From a bacterium (GTDB lineage: Bacteria > Zhuqueibacterota > QNDG01 > DSAB01), in assembly GCA_016931965.1 (NCBI GenBank), contig JAFGDT010000058.1:1-64000 (forward strand): a stretch of 64,000 nucleotides of DNA. Reading direction: 5' to 3'. Below the pieces are notes generated by a model. The model did no database searches, was not told where the DNA came from, and was given only the letters and a program-made list of their open reading frames with translations. Each line of letters starts with the position of its first letter. The stretch's first letter is position 1. Below, one piece after another: positions 36,596 through 45,089 of this stretch. The translations under genes and the position numbers were made by a program.

Positions 36596-37242
36596 AATCT
36601 GTCTTCCAATTTTGTTTTTTGTATTTGATGACGATTTTCTCTGTTAAAATGCCAGTAGGCTTCGACTCTCGGTGTTGTTCGAGCCTCCCAGCTATCCGGT
36701 GTAAATCCGTATACTTCGGTAATCAGGCGATATTTTTTCTGCCAGACATCGTCTGGCAGCTCAAACTGTATCGGAGCACCCGCTGCGGCTTGGGGCAAGT
36801 TCGCCCCTTCGTTATCCTGATATGCAAACAGCCAGAGTTCGGCAGCATCAATTTTCCCCTCTTTCCAGAGGGTCTGTACAGCTCTTGAAGTTTCTTCGTG
36901 CCTTCGATGTCGGGTGTATTCGCCTTGGGGGCCGTGAGAGATGAGAAGGTCGTAATGATCCTGGCCTGTCCAAGTCAGTATTTGATTTTGGATATCGCTT
37001 CCGGAAAGCGGCTCTTGTTCGGGGCCGTCATCAAGGTCGGCCATTTCTCCTTTAGCATTTAACATGGATAGCGCTTTCAAAAATTTTGGGGCTCGATCCG
37101 GATCGGAGGCACGGCACAGTGTATAAATTTTCCATAACCAATCGGGATGCATGATAATCAATCCGCCTGCCCAAAGTGTTTCATCATCCGGATGGGCTAC
37201 GAGAATACATGCTCTATGAAGTATATCCCTTTTATGTTTCAA
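36592..37242 (-). CDS. PIG-L family N-acetylglucosamine deacetylase
   Basis: A 216-residue zinc hydrolase of the PIG-L/LmbE family. LVAHPDDETLWAGG (15-28) holds the zinc ligands His and Asp of AHPDDE, and RHRRHEETSRAV (near 121) gives the third histidine. Family members remove an acetyl group from GlcNAc-linked compounds (GlcNAc-PI, GlcNAc-malate, GlcNAc-Ins). It is the first gene of the operon, and its product likely acts on a glycoside made by the adjacent GT4. Its promoter must lie in the 181-base divergent region that holds a palindrome. Confidence 0.85.
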   Translation of the reverse strand: MKHKRDILHRACILVAHPDDETLWAGGLIIMHPDWLWKIYTLCRASDPDRAPKFLKALSMLNAKGEMADLDDGPEQEPLSGSDIQNQILTWTGQDHYDLLISHGPQGEYTRHRRHEETSRAVQTLWKEGKIDAAELWLFAYQDNEGANLPQAAAGAPIQFELPDDVWQKKYRLITEVYGFTPDSWEARTTPRVEAYWHFNRENRHQIQKTKLEDRL

Positions 37243-37331
37243 TCCGTTCTCTTCATGCTAAAAAAATGCTTTTCTAATATACAAATAAAAATGAACAAAA
37301 GCCATTGGTAGAATTTTACTTTGTAATTTAG

Positions 37332-37345
37332 ATACAATATTGTAT
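37332..37345. promoter_or_regulatory. Perfect 14-base palindrome in divergent promoter region
   Basis: ATACAATATTGTAT is a perfect inverted repeat in the 181 bases between the PIG-L gene (minus) and the GH130-receiver gene (plus). It overlaps the -10 of a candidate plus-strand promoter (TTGTAA at 37321, 16-base spacer, TATATT at 37343). This position suits an operator that controls one or both units. A/T-rich palindromes also arise by chance. Confidence 0.4.
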
Positions 37346-37423
37346 ATTTATCGTCATGCAATTGTCAGAATTCATTTGAGTTGACCCATGCACAAATGAG
37401 GTGAACAACCAAGAGGGATTTAC

Positions 37424-39274
37424 ATGGCTATTAATGTCAAAAGAATACCGGTTCGTTTTTCTCCTGATCCAAAACGTGTTATCACACATTTTTTTATGCC
37501 CGGTGATGAAGAAAGGGCCAGACAAATTATAAAAAAAATACTGGACATGTCCGATGAAGAACACCGTATGATACTCAATCAGACGTTACGGGATTTCTCT
37601 CGTCGTCACCGGAACATCACACGAATTTTTGAAAATAATTTCAATAACGTCCGACACGTTCTCAATAAGACAAATATCGATGCTGACACTTTGTCTAAAG
37701 AAAAAAAGCTTGTCATTGGCTCCTATTTTACCAAAGAATATTCCATTGAATCGGCAGCTTTTTTTAATCCCTCCATTGTTGAAGATCCTTATCAATTGAA
37801 TCTGTCAAACGGCCAAAAAAGGGTGATCGTTAGTTTTCGTGCCACAGGCGAAGGACACATCTCGTCGATTACTTTTCGGAGTGGCATCATTGACAAGGAC
37901 AACAATCTGGTTTTCAAAACACCCAGTGAGCTGGTTGATGTGCCTGAGATTGTGACCCGTCATGTCTATCAGAAAGCCCTTTTTCTCCGTAAACTTGATG
38001 AGATGCGAATCAAAAAAGATGTTATTAAAATGGTTATGGATCAGCTGAACGAAGAGTTTGTCTATGGAGAACTCCAGGCAGCCATAGCCAAGGTCATGAA
38101 GCAAGACCTTTCTTTTACAAGTGAAAAAGTTCTCCACGCTATCAACTGGCTTGCCACCTCTCACTATGAAGTCACCTTCTCTATGGACACAGCACTCTCT
38201 GAGCGGGTTCTGTTTCCCGTATCCTATACAGAGAGCAACGGCATTGAAGATGCCCGATTTGTCCGTTTTACAAATGATGGTGAACGTATTACTTACTATG
38301 CCACTTATACAGCATATAATGGATTCGCTATTCTTCCCAAGCTTATTGAAACCGAGGATTTCTACCATTTTAAAGTTCAGCCAATAAACGGAGAATATGC
38401 ACAGAACAAAGGGATGGCCCTTTTCCCGCGAAAAATTGATGGTCAATATACCATGCTCTCCCGTATCGATGGCATCAACAATTATGTGATGTTTTCCGAT
38501 GAGATCCATCTCTGGCGTCATGCTGAAAAAATACAAGAACCGATGTATCCGTGGGAATTGGTTCAAGTAGGCAATGCAGGATCGCCTATTGAAACCGATC
38601 AAGGATGGCTCGTTATTACCCACGGTGTGGGTGTCATGCGCACCTACTGCCTGGGTGCTGTTCTTCTGGATCTCGATAAACCCACACGGCTCATTGGACG
38701 TTTGAAGGAGCCCCTGCTTGTTGCCAATGAGGAAGAGCGTGCGGGTTATGTGCCGAATGTCGTCTATTCCTGTGGTTCCATTGTTCATAACAATGAGCTG
38801 ATCATTCCCTATACGATGTCCGACTATGCTTCTGCCTTTGCTGTAGTGTTGCTGGATGAACTGCTCCACGAATTGCGTCCTCGATTGTCCCGTAAAAGAA
38901 AGCAGAAATCGGTTGGAGATGAACATTCCATACTGTTGGTGGAAGATGATGCCGTGACTCGGGAAACGATCCATCAAATTCTCATGAAAGAAGGGTATCA
39001 GGTGGAAGTTGCCTCCGACGGTATCGACGCACTGATGCATGTTGCGCAGGAGCATTTCGATTTAATCATCTCCGATATTCGCATGCCCAACCTGGACGGT
39101 TTTCAGTTGTTGGAAAAGATGAATGAAAAAAAGATTCACATTCCGGTTATACTGATTACAGGGTATCATAATCACGAATATCAATTGAAGAGTAAAAAAC
39201 TGGGCGCTGTCGATTATATCAAAAAACCTATTAACAGGAAATTGCTTATAGATAAATTAAAAAAATTGTTTTAA
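37424..39274 (+). CDS. GH130-like phosphorylase fused to response-regulator receiver domain
   Basis: A 616-residue two-part protein. Residues 1-490 resemble GH130 (mannosyl-glycan phosphorylase, PH1107 group): FNPSIVED (114-121), FRATGEGHISSI (138-149), NGIEDARF with candidate acid D276, TYTAYNG, GSPIETDQGWLVITHGVG, and PNVVYSCGSIVHNNELIIPY. Residues 502-616 are a complete CheY-like receiver: acidic pair D508/D509, phospho-acceptor D551 in ISDIRMP, T579 and K601. An Arg/Lys-rich linker joins them. No DNA-binding domain. Phosphorylation may control the enzyme (inference). GAGGG precedes the ATG. It faces away from the glycoside operon, which suggests a shared pathway. Confidence 0.82.
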   Translation: MAINVKRIPVRFSPDPKRVITHFFMPGDEERARQIIKKILDMSDEEHRMILNQTLRDFSRRHRNITRIFENNFNNVRHVLNKTNIDADTLSKEKKLVIGSYFTKEYSIESAAFFNPSIVEDPYQLNLSNGQKRVIVSFRATGEGHISSITFRSGIIDKDNNLVFKTPSELVDVPEIVTRHVYQKALFLRKLDEMRIKKDVIKMVMDQLNEEFVYGELQAAIAKVMKQDLSFTSEKVLHAINWLATSHYEVTFSMDTALSERVLFPVSYTESNGIEDARFVRFTNDGERITYYATYTAYNGFAILPKLIETEDFYHFKVQPINGEYAQNKGMALFPRKIDGQYTMLSRIDGINNYVMFSDEIHLWRHAEKIQEPMYPWELVQVGNAGSPIETDQGWLVITHGVGVMRTYCLGAVLLDLDKPTRLIGRLKEPLLVANEEERAGYVPNVVYSCGSIVHNNELIIPYTMSDYASAFAVVLLDELLHELRPRLSRKRKQKSVGDEHSILLVEDDAVTRETIHQILMKEGYQVEVASDGIDALMHVAQEHFDLIISDIRMPNLDGFQLLEKMNEKKIHIPVILITGYHNHEYQLKSKKLGAVDYIKKPINRKLLIDKLKKLF

Positions 39275-39321
39275 GGTACTCAATAATAAAATATATACAT
39301 TTTAACCATTTATCTTTAATC

Positions 39322-40296
39322 TCACCATCTTGCTCGAAATCCTCTCACATCAACATGAACAAAAGGCCCATGAGATAATGTTCTTCTGTACCAGCCCAAT
39401 CCACCAATAAACATTTCATAAAATGGTCTCCCGTACATTTTATCAATAATATCGTAGATAATTTCTGCATCGTGATAATTGATTTGACCATCTTGATTCA
39501 AGTCATCCATCATGCCATCCCGTGGATTTACATCAACAAAGATATCCGCAGCGCCGCCCCACACGTGTCGGCTGTATTTGACATTGCCGATCAATTTGTT
39601 ATAATAAGGTGTTCTGTAGCCGCTCATGATGTGCAGGGTTCCACACGCATAGCCTTTCTCATTTATTTTCTCTAAAATCAATTCCAGTTTCAGTAATAGG
39701 CGCTCCCTTAACACAACATATTTTGGATAATCCCCATCCTGTTTACTAACAAATGATTTCAATTGAAAATGAGGAGAGATAAACGTGTCTTCGTTTTCTT
39801 TTGTCACCTCTATGAAACCTTTTGGCGGGCTGTAGATCAGCAATTCATTTAAAAGCGTGGTTGGATATTCACCAATCCGATATCCATTCAAGTATTCTCC
39901 TTTCAATTCTTTATAGGGAACCATAACGAAGACGTTTAAAATCATTGAATCTTGCATAGCAGATCGAATAATAGTTATCGGATAGAGGCCTGGGTTTTGA
40001 GGTGGTTGAAAACGCCACTCATTTTTATCAAGGGATGTGATGGATCCTCCCGAAAGATATATTTCATATGTATCGGTTTTTTCGTCACCCACAATCTGGA
40101 TAGCAATCTGCTCATCAGGAATAATAAAAACACCCATCACTTTATAAGACGGGATTTCATTCTTGAATTGAATTGAATATGAGACTTTTTCTGATGAAAA
40201 TAATTTTACTGGCTCTTGTGCGAATAACTGAAAAAAGCTACCCATATGTATTGTGAATAGTAATCCAATAGTTAGTCTAGATAAATGATTTGTCAT
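39322..40296 (-). CDS. M15-type peptidoglycan peptidase with EF-hand-like insert
   Basis: A 324-residue secreted protein (signal peptide to FAQ, about residue 27). A beta-rich N-terminal part (30-130) precedes an M15_3 D-Ala-D-Ala carboxypeptidase-type domain (about 175-324). Zinc ligands are H244 and D251 in SRHVWGGAADIF and H314 in HVDV, with SGYRTPYYN (225-233) upstream. Between the ligands lies DLNQDGQINYHD (265-276), which matches a calcium-binding EF-hand/dockerin loop. It trims cell-wall peptides in the periplasm. It lies 33 bases after the L,D-transpeptidase gene and likely shares its transcript. Confidence 0.8.
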   Translation of the reverse strand: MTNHLSRLTIGLLFTIHMGSFFQLFAQEPVKLFSSEKVSYSIQFKNEIPSYKVMGVFIIPDEQIAIQIVGDEKTDTYEIYLSGGSITSLDKNEWRFQPPQNPGLYPITIIRSAMQDSMILNVFVMVPYKELKGEYLNGYRIGEYPTTLLNELLIYSPPKGFIEVTKENEDTFISPHFQLKSFVSKQDGDYPKYVVLRERLLLKLELILEKINEKGYACGTLHIMSGYRTPYYNKLIGNVKYSRHVWGGAADIFVDVNPRDGMMDDLNQDGQINYHDAEIIYDIIDKMYGRPFYEMFIGGLGWYRRTLSHGPFVHVDVRGFRARW

Positions 40297-40329
40297 CTTC
40301 TGTTCTCTACAAAACTGAATATTCTCGTT

Positions 40330-42021
40330 TTAAAATAAAAACGATCTAACTGGCATTTCATTGAGTGCTTCTTCCAACATTGGATCTCGATCATAAATAT
40401 CTTTTCTGAATTGAATTGATCCGTTTTCTTCCACCCAGGCTGTCCAGTAGAGGAGATGAATGGGTACAGGTTCGGGTAAACTGATGGTTTGCTCACTGTT
40501 CTTTTGAATTGCCATCAGGATTTTTTCTCGCGTCCAATCTGTTCTATCTTGTAGGAAGTATACAGCCAATTCGATAGGGTTTTCAATTCGGATGCAACCC
40601 GAACTGAATGTGCGTTCCGTCTTTGCGAAGAGCTCACGGGAAGGTGTATCATGCAGATATACATTAAATTTATTGGGGAACATGAATTTGATCTGCCCCA
40701 GTGCATTTAACGGACCTGGCTCCTGGCGAAATCGATAGGGGAATTGATCTGATGACAAAGTTGACCAATCAATGGTTGACGGATCAAACTCGACAGCATC
40801 GGATTCCCAGCCCCGGAAGACTTTTATATTTCGTTGATTCAAATACTGGTCATCCTTTTGGATCATGGGTAATAGATCCTGGACAGCGATATTATGAGGT
40901 ACGTTCCAGTAGGGATTCAAGACAAGGTAGGTGATGCGGTCACTAAAAACGGGTGTTCGTCTGTAAGGTTTTCCGACAACCGCGTGCATTGTCATGATTG
41001 TTTTTTCATTATCAACTACGTCTAATTCAAAATTTGCGATATTAATCAAAAGGTGTTTTTTACCGAGATCCTGAGGAAGCCACTTCCACCGTTCCATATT
41101 TAATTTGATCTGGTCGATACGTTTCTCGATAGAAATATTCAGTTCAACGAGTGTGACAGCATCCAACTCTCCCGTCTCCTCCAAGCCATGTCTTTTTTGA
41201 AATCGTTTGACGGCTGTTTCAATAGTTTTATCATAAATTTGACTGATATTATGTGGATCATTTTGAAGATCGTTTGTTATGTTCAGACGGGTGCATAACA
41301 TCTGAATGCGATTATCCGTATCCCCTTTTTTTAACGCAGGTCCATCAGGAACAGTAGGCCAACCTCCATTTTCTAAAATCTGCAGATATTGAGCAAGGGC
41401 CGACTTGAGTCTTTGATAACCTTTTTGTGGCGGAAGAAGACTCTCGAGATTCTTTTGAATGGATTTTTGTTCCAAAGTTTTTTCTAAAAATGGAACCAGG
41501 TTGAGGCCCCTTCGGCTTGGTACCCACTGAGGATCGAATGTCTCAGGGTCCACTCGCCCGGATAACAAATGAGAGCTATAAACCAGAAATGCATCCGTAC
41601 ATAGTAAATCCAGATCAACCAGTCGATCAAAGGAAACGGTTTTCCTCGATTGTTGGAATTGCCTTATCTCTGAAAAGATAGCTGTGATTTTTTCGATATG
41701 ATAATCTTTGGGTTTCAAGCCTTCGTAATGGGCTTGCTGAATGGATTCAATCAAATCATCAACTAAAGTCAGAGGGCCTCTGTCATCACTCCTTGCAGGA
41801 CGGTAGGCGCGCTGTTCATAAAAGAGTGGCAACATGGCTTGTGTGTAGATGATCTCATTGCCGATGATAATAGATAAAGGAATGCCGCCGTTTTCAATAC
41901 GATTTCTGATGCATTCATCTACCTGATCTGTTAGTTCCTGATTATGGCTGAAGTCAGAATAGATCAGTGTGAGCATGATTAACATGCACTTTAAGAATTG
42001 ACCGTTTCGCTTCAGCTTCAT
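40330..42021 (-). CDS. L,D-transpeptidase (YcbB/LdtD type)
   Basis: A 563-residue periplasmic enzyme with an N-terminal signal segment (about 9-24). Domain order follows LdtD: N-terminal helical part with SSHLLSGRVDPETFDPQW, a peptidoglycan-binding domain (about 245-300, YDKTIETAVKRFQKRHG), and a C-terminal YkuD domain with LNPYWNVP, YLHDTPSRELF and the catalytic block TFSSGCIRIENP (C476). It makes 3-3 cross-links between peptidoglycan stems. It lies 60 bases after ybgF, so it may be the end of the Tol-Pal transcript. Confidence 0.9.
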   Translation of the reverse strand: MKLKRNGQFLKCMLIMLTLIYSDFSHNQELTDQVDECIRNRIENGGIPLSIIIGNEIIYTQAMLPLFYEQRAYRPARSDDRGPLTLVDDLIESIQQAHYEGLKPKDYHIEKITAIFSEIRQFQQSRKTVSFDRLVDLDLLCTDAFLVYSSHLLSGRVDPETFDPQWVPSRRGLNLVPFLEKTLEQKSIQKNLESLLPPQKGYQRLKSALAQYLQILENGGWPTVPDGPALKKGDTDNRIQMLCTRLNITNDLQNDPHNISQIYDKTIETAVKRFQKRHGLEETGELDAVTLVELNISIEKRIDQIKLNMERWKWLPQDLGKKHLLINIANFELDVVDNEKTIMTMHAVVGKPYRRTPVFSDRITYLVLNPYWNVPHNIAVQDLLPMIQKDDQYLNQRNIKVFRGWESDAVEFDPSTIDWSTLSSDQFPYRFRQEPGPLNALGQIKFMFPNKFNVYLHDTPSRELFAKTERTFSSGCIRIENPIELAVYFLQDRTDWTREKILMAIQKNSEQTISLPEPVPIHLLYWTAWVEENGSIQFRKDIYDRDPMLEEALNEMPVRSFLF

Positions 42022-42081
42022 GATATCTTAAACCATATGTTTCAATCGATTCATTATAAAACACAAACCTTTATATCACAG

Positions 42082-42855
42082 CTATTGGATCCCACTCAAT
42101 TTTGCACGGGCAAGATTGGCCTCTTCTGTATCTGGAAACTGTTGGATTACCGCATTTAAATACTGCTGAGCTTCTTCCGGATTATTTTGTTGAAGAAGAC
42201 AATACCCCATTTTTAGAAGAGCCGCGCCCACTTTTTCACCATTCGGGTATTCTGTAATGACTTTTTGGAATTCACGAAAGGCTGTGTCGTATTCTGCTTT
42301 TGCATAAAAGATTTCTCCAATCAAGTACTGAGCACTGTTGGCATGGGCGCTCTCCGGATACTGCCGTAACAATTCCTGAAAACCCTGGAGCGCCAATGGG
42401 TGATTACTCTGTCTTAAATCGAGGATTGCAGAATCATATAACTCCTTGGACGATCCGCTCACACTTTCTTCATTGTTTTCTGTTTGTAAAGAATCCGGTA
42501 CAAAGCGGCGAGCCGACTGCTGTTCGACCTCATCAGTAAGCATCATAATCCTGTTTAAGACATCTTCCAGTTTGCTGTCTATGAATAGAGACTTTTGATT
42601 CAATGCATCGATCTGGGATAACAGGTCAGCCCTCAATCTTTGTACGTTGTCCAGTTCCGTTGCATCCGACCGGCTGAGGCTGCGGAGTTGTTCTTTGATT
42701 TCATTGTTTTCGTCCCGCAGTCTCTCGACCTGTCCACGCAAATAGACCATATCCTCTTTAAACTGAACAATGTCTCCTCTCGAAGCACAACCCATGATCA
42801 CGAAAAAAGTCAAGAGAATCCATAATGGAAAATGGGTTTTGGGTATCATTTGCAT
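42082..42855 (-). CDS. ybgF: Tol-Pal accessory protein YbgF/CpoB-like lipoprotein
   Basis: A 257-residue lipoprotein with signal ending IMG-C23. A coiled coil (about 30-105) is followed by three tetratricopeptide repeats (about 135-255; YDSAILDLRQSNHPLALQGF, AKAEYDTAFREFQKVITEYP, QQNNPEEAQQYLNAVIQQFP). This is the YbgF/CpoB layout: trimerising coil plus TPR that coordinates peptidoglycan synthesis with outer-membrane constriction. Most CpoB proteins are soluble; here the signal has a lipobox, so it is probably lipid-anchored. It lies 12 bases after pal. Confidence 0.85.
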   Translation of the reverse strand: MQMIPKTHFPLWILLTFFVIMGCASRGDIVQFKEDMVYLRGQVERLRDENNEIKEQLRSLSRSDATELDNVQRLRADLLSQIDALNQKSLFIDSKLEDVLNRIMMLTDEVEQQSARRFVPDSLQTENNEESVSGSSKELYDSAILDLRQSNHPLALQGFQELLRQYPESAHANSAQYLIGEIFYAKAEYDTAFREFQKVITEYPNGEKVGAALLKMGYCLLQQNNPEEAQQYLNAVIQQFPDTEEANLARAKLSGIQ

Positions 42856-42867
42856 TTCCTTTTCTGT

Positions 42868-43395
42868 CTAACGGGTGACCACAAATACTGCGCGGCGATT
42901 TTTTGCCCATGCTTCCGCTGTATGATTTGTATCCAAAGGCCGCTCCTTGCCATAGCTGATAGTGGATATCCGCTGGGAGGCAATTCCCATGCGGAGCAGA
43001 TAATCCCTGGCCGCACCCGCTCGTTTCTCACCCAGAGCCAGGTTGTATTCAATGGTACCCCGTTCATCACAGTGACCTTCGATGACAATCTTTACTTCGG
43101 GATTTGCTTTGAGAACAGTTGCATGTTTTGCCAGAATTTCCATGGCTTCGGGTTTCAAATTATACTTGTCAAAATCGAAGTGGATATTTTCAAAAGATAG
43201 TGCGGTTGTTCGCGGTTCCGTACGTGTTTCCGTTTCGACAACCGGCTGTCTCGGTTGTTCTGCAGGTTGTCGTTCTGCCGGTTTTACTATTTCTCTTTGT
43301 GTTGTATCCTGGGGTTTCATTGTCTGTCTGTTACATCCGGCATACAGGACCAGACCAAAAAATGCAGTCACTAATATACATGTTCTTGTTTTCAT
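42868..43395 (-). CDS. pal: Peptidoglycan-associated lipoprotein Pal
   Basis: ATG at 43395 has AGGAG eight bases upstream, giving 175 residues. The signal ends YAG-C21, so the protein is acylated. A Gln/Pro/Thr-rich linker is followed by an OmpA-like domain (about 70-175) with IHFDFDKYNLKPEA, EGHCDERGTIEYN and the peptidoglycan-binding arginine in KRAGAARDYLL. It bridges outer membrane and cell wall and binds TolB. It is 177 bases downstream of a T9SS-sorted protein gene that interrupts the usual tolB-pal neighbourhood. Confidence 0.93.
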   Translation of the reverse strand: MKTRTCILVTAFFGLVLYAGCNRQTMKPQDTTQREIVKPAERQPAEQPRQPVVETETRTEPRTTALSFENIHFDFDKYNLKPEAMEILAKHATVLKANPEVKIVIEGHCDERGTIEYNLALGEKRAGAARDYLLRMGIASQRISTISYGKERPLDTNHTAEAWAKNRRAVFVVTR

Positions 43396-43571
43396 GTTTG
43401 TTCTCCTATGATTCATTGTTCCGATTCTATTCGGGTTTAAGCACACCCCATTTTAAAATAACACTCAGCCCTTCAGACTACGCTCTTCTCGTAACACTCA
43501 TCTCTTAGTGGGGAAAAAGAGTCCAATATAGCGCTGGGGGCCCAATCCAATTTTCCGATTGTTCAATCGCC

Positions 43572-45071
43572 TTACTTCTGTAAAATCATCCGGATAGTAT
43601 TACTGTACTTTGCAGTCTGAATTCTGCATAAATACACACCTCCCGCTACCTGCCTGCCCATTTTATCTCGACCGTTCCATATTGTTGTATAATACCCTGC
43701 TTGTTTTTCCTCATTGACAAGTGTGATTATCCTTTCGCCTTTGATGTTAAACACGTCGATTCTTACCTGACTCGATTTTGGGAGTGCGTACTGTATTAAA
43801 GTCTCAGGATTAAATGGATTGGGATAATTCTGCCAAATCTTGAATTTTCCGGGTGTCTCGGATAATCGGTTGTTATTTACACTGGTGGGATATGGAGAAA
43901 CCAGTGCTCCATACACATCACCATCAGTAAAAATGATATCATCCTCAGGTGAGATCTCCATCGACACCCTGTTTGCGCCGATCACGAAATTGTTGCCATC
44001 AAACAGCATCACGCCTCCAATGGGGATTTTGTTTTCGACTGGCGAAAAAATAGTAAACGCATCCTCTAAAGGAATACCAGAAGGATTGAAATATCGCCCT
44101 TTACAATAAACCTGGTTACTCAGGATGTTGACAAAATTCATATAGGTGATAAGATAATGGCTTCCGTCAAACGATAAATTACAAAAGTGATTGTTCCCGA
44201 TATCGGAGACTGTCATTTTTTCCTCAACGATTCCAGCGGGAGTGACAAATCTTCCGTATAAATGCCAGATATCACTGGTTGTATCCACTTCGTCTTCAAA
44301 ACAGACAAGATATCTTGTGCCGTCAAAACCAGCTGATACGGGATTATCACTATAATCGGGGCTGCTGTCGATGATGAAATTATTTCCCACGACAGCCCCT
44401 GTTTTGTTGATGAATTGACCGTAAACGAATGGGGAATTGTATCCGCCGCCTCTCCAGACAGCAAGATAATTCGTTCCGTCAAAGGCGATATCTCCATCGA
44501 GATACCCTTCTGAATCACTGATCTGAATAGCATTACCCACCACGCCGATCTTACTGATGAACTTGCCGTAGATGAGCCGCTCATGATTGGGTGTAGTCAG
44601 CGTATCCTCATAAATAACAAAATACGATACATCACCATAGATAAGTGATCCGAACCCTATCCATCCCCATGAGGCGATGACAAAGGGAGCTCCTGTCAAT
44701 GTGCCTGCTGTGGACACAAATTGTCCCCATAATTTCGTATCGAAGTCATTCCAGCAAACCAAATAATTGGCTCCGTCAAATGCTGCAAGCGCCCCCGGGA
44801 CGGCTTGTCTGCCCAGAGAAATTCTCTGACCGCTTAGAGTGCCGGATTTCGATACAAACTGAACTGTAAGATTATACTGACCACCATTGTCTCCCACAAT
44901 GGGAATACAATAGTTGATGCCGTCAAATGCTGCGGAAAACGCATAAGTGGTGTCATCCCCGACTGCAATGGGGAATTCCGTGATTGTTTGAGTATGGGCG
45001 AGATGCATTCCAAACAAGAAGACGAAAAGCAAGGGTAAAAAAAATCGCTTATTTGAAATTGAATTGTTCAT
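43572..45071 (-). CDS. T9SS-sorted repeat protein inside tol-pal operon
   Basis: A 499-residue secreted protein: signal peptide (to AHTQ, about residue 28), a body of about seven repeated units and a C-terminal type IX sorting domain (about 410-499, IWQNYPNPFNPETLIQYALP ... WNGRDKMGRQ ... GVYLCRI). The repeats carry FDGxNYLVxW/FDGTRYLVCF cores with GQFVSxxG, probably a beta-propeller. Repeat-rich surface proteins with this layout have no common catalytic role. It sits 18 bases after tolB and before pal. The sorting domain sends it to the surface, unlike its Tol-Pal neighbours. Confidence 0.85.
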   Translation of the reverse strand: MNNSISNKRFFLPLLFVFLFGMHLAHTQTITEFPIAVGDDTTYAFSAAFDGINYCIPIVGDNGGQYNLTVQFVSKSGTLSGQRISLGRQAVPGALAAFDGANYLVCWNDFDTKLWGQFVSTAGTLTGAPFVIASWGWIGFGSLIYGDVSYFVIYEDTLTTPNHERLIYGKFISKIGVVGNAIQISDSEGYLDGDIAFDGTNYLAVWRGGGYNSPFVYGQFINKTGAVVGNNFIIDSSPDYSDNPVSAGFDGTRYLVCFEDEVDTTSDIWHLYGRFVTPAGIVEEKMTVSDIGNNHFCNLSFDGSHYLITYMNFVNILSNQVYCKGRYFNPSGIPLEDAFTIFSPVENKIPIGGVMLFDGNNFVIGANRVSMEISPEDDIIFTDGDVYGALVSPYPTSVNNNRLSETPGKFKIWQNYPNPFNPETLIQYALPKSSQVRIDVFNIKGERIITLVNEEKQAGYYTTIWNGRDKMGRQVAGGVYLCRIQTAKYSNTIRMILQK

Positions 45072-45089
45072 TTTTATTTTCCTTTCTTC

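Noticed and set aside
37805..39055. Open frame of about 416 codons on the minus strand
   Set aside because: It is the reverse complement of the GH130-receiver gene, has no recognisable domain and no ribosome site; the plus-strand reading has clear motifs.
43553..43571. Short inverted repeat after the T9SS-sorted gene
   Set aside because: Only about five base pairs with almost no loop and no T run, so it is not a believable terminator.
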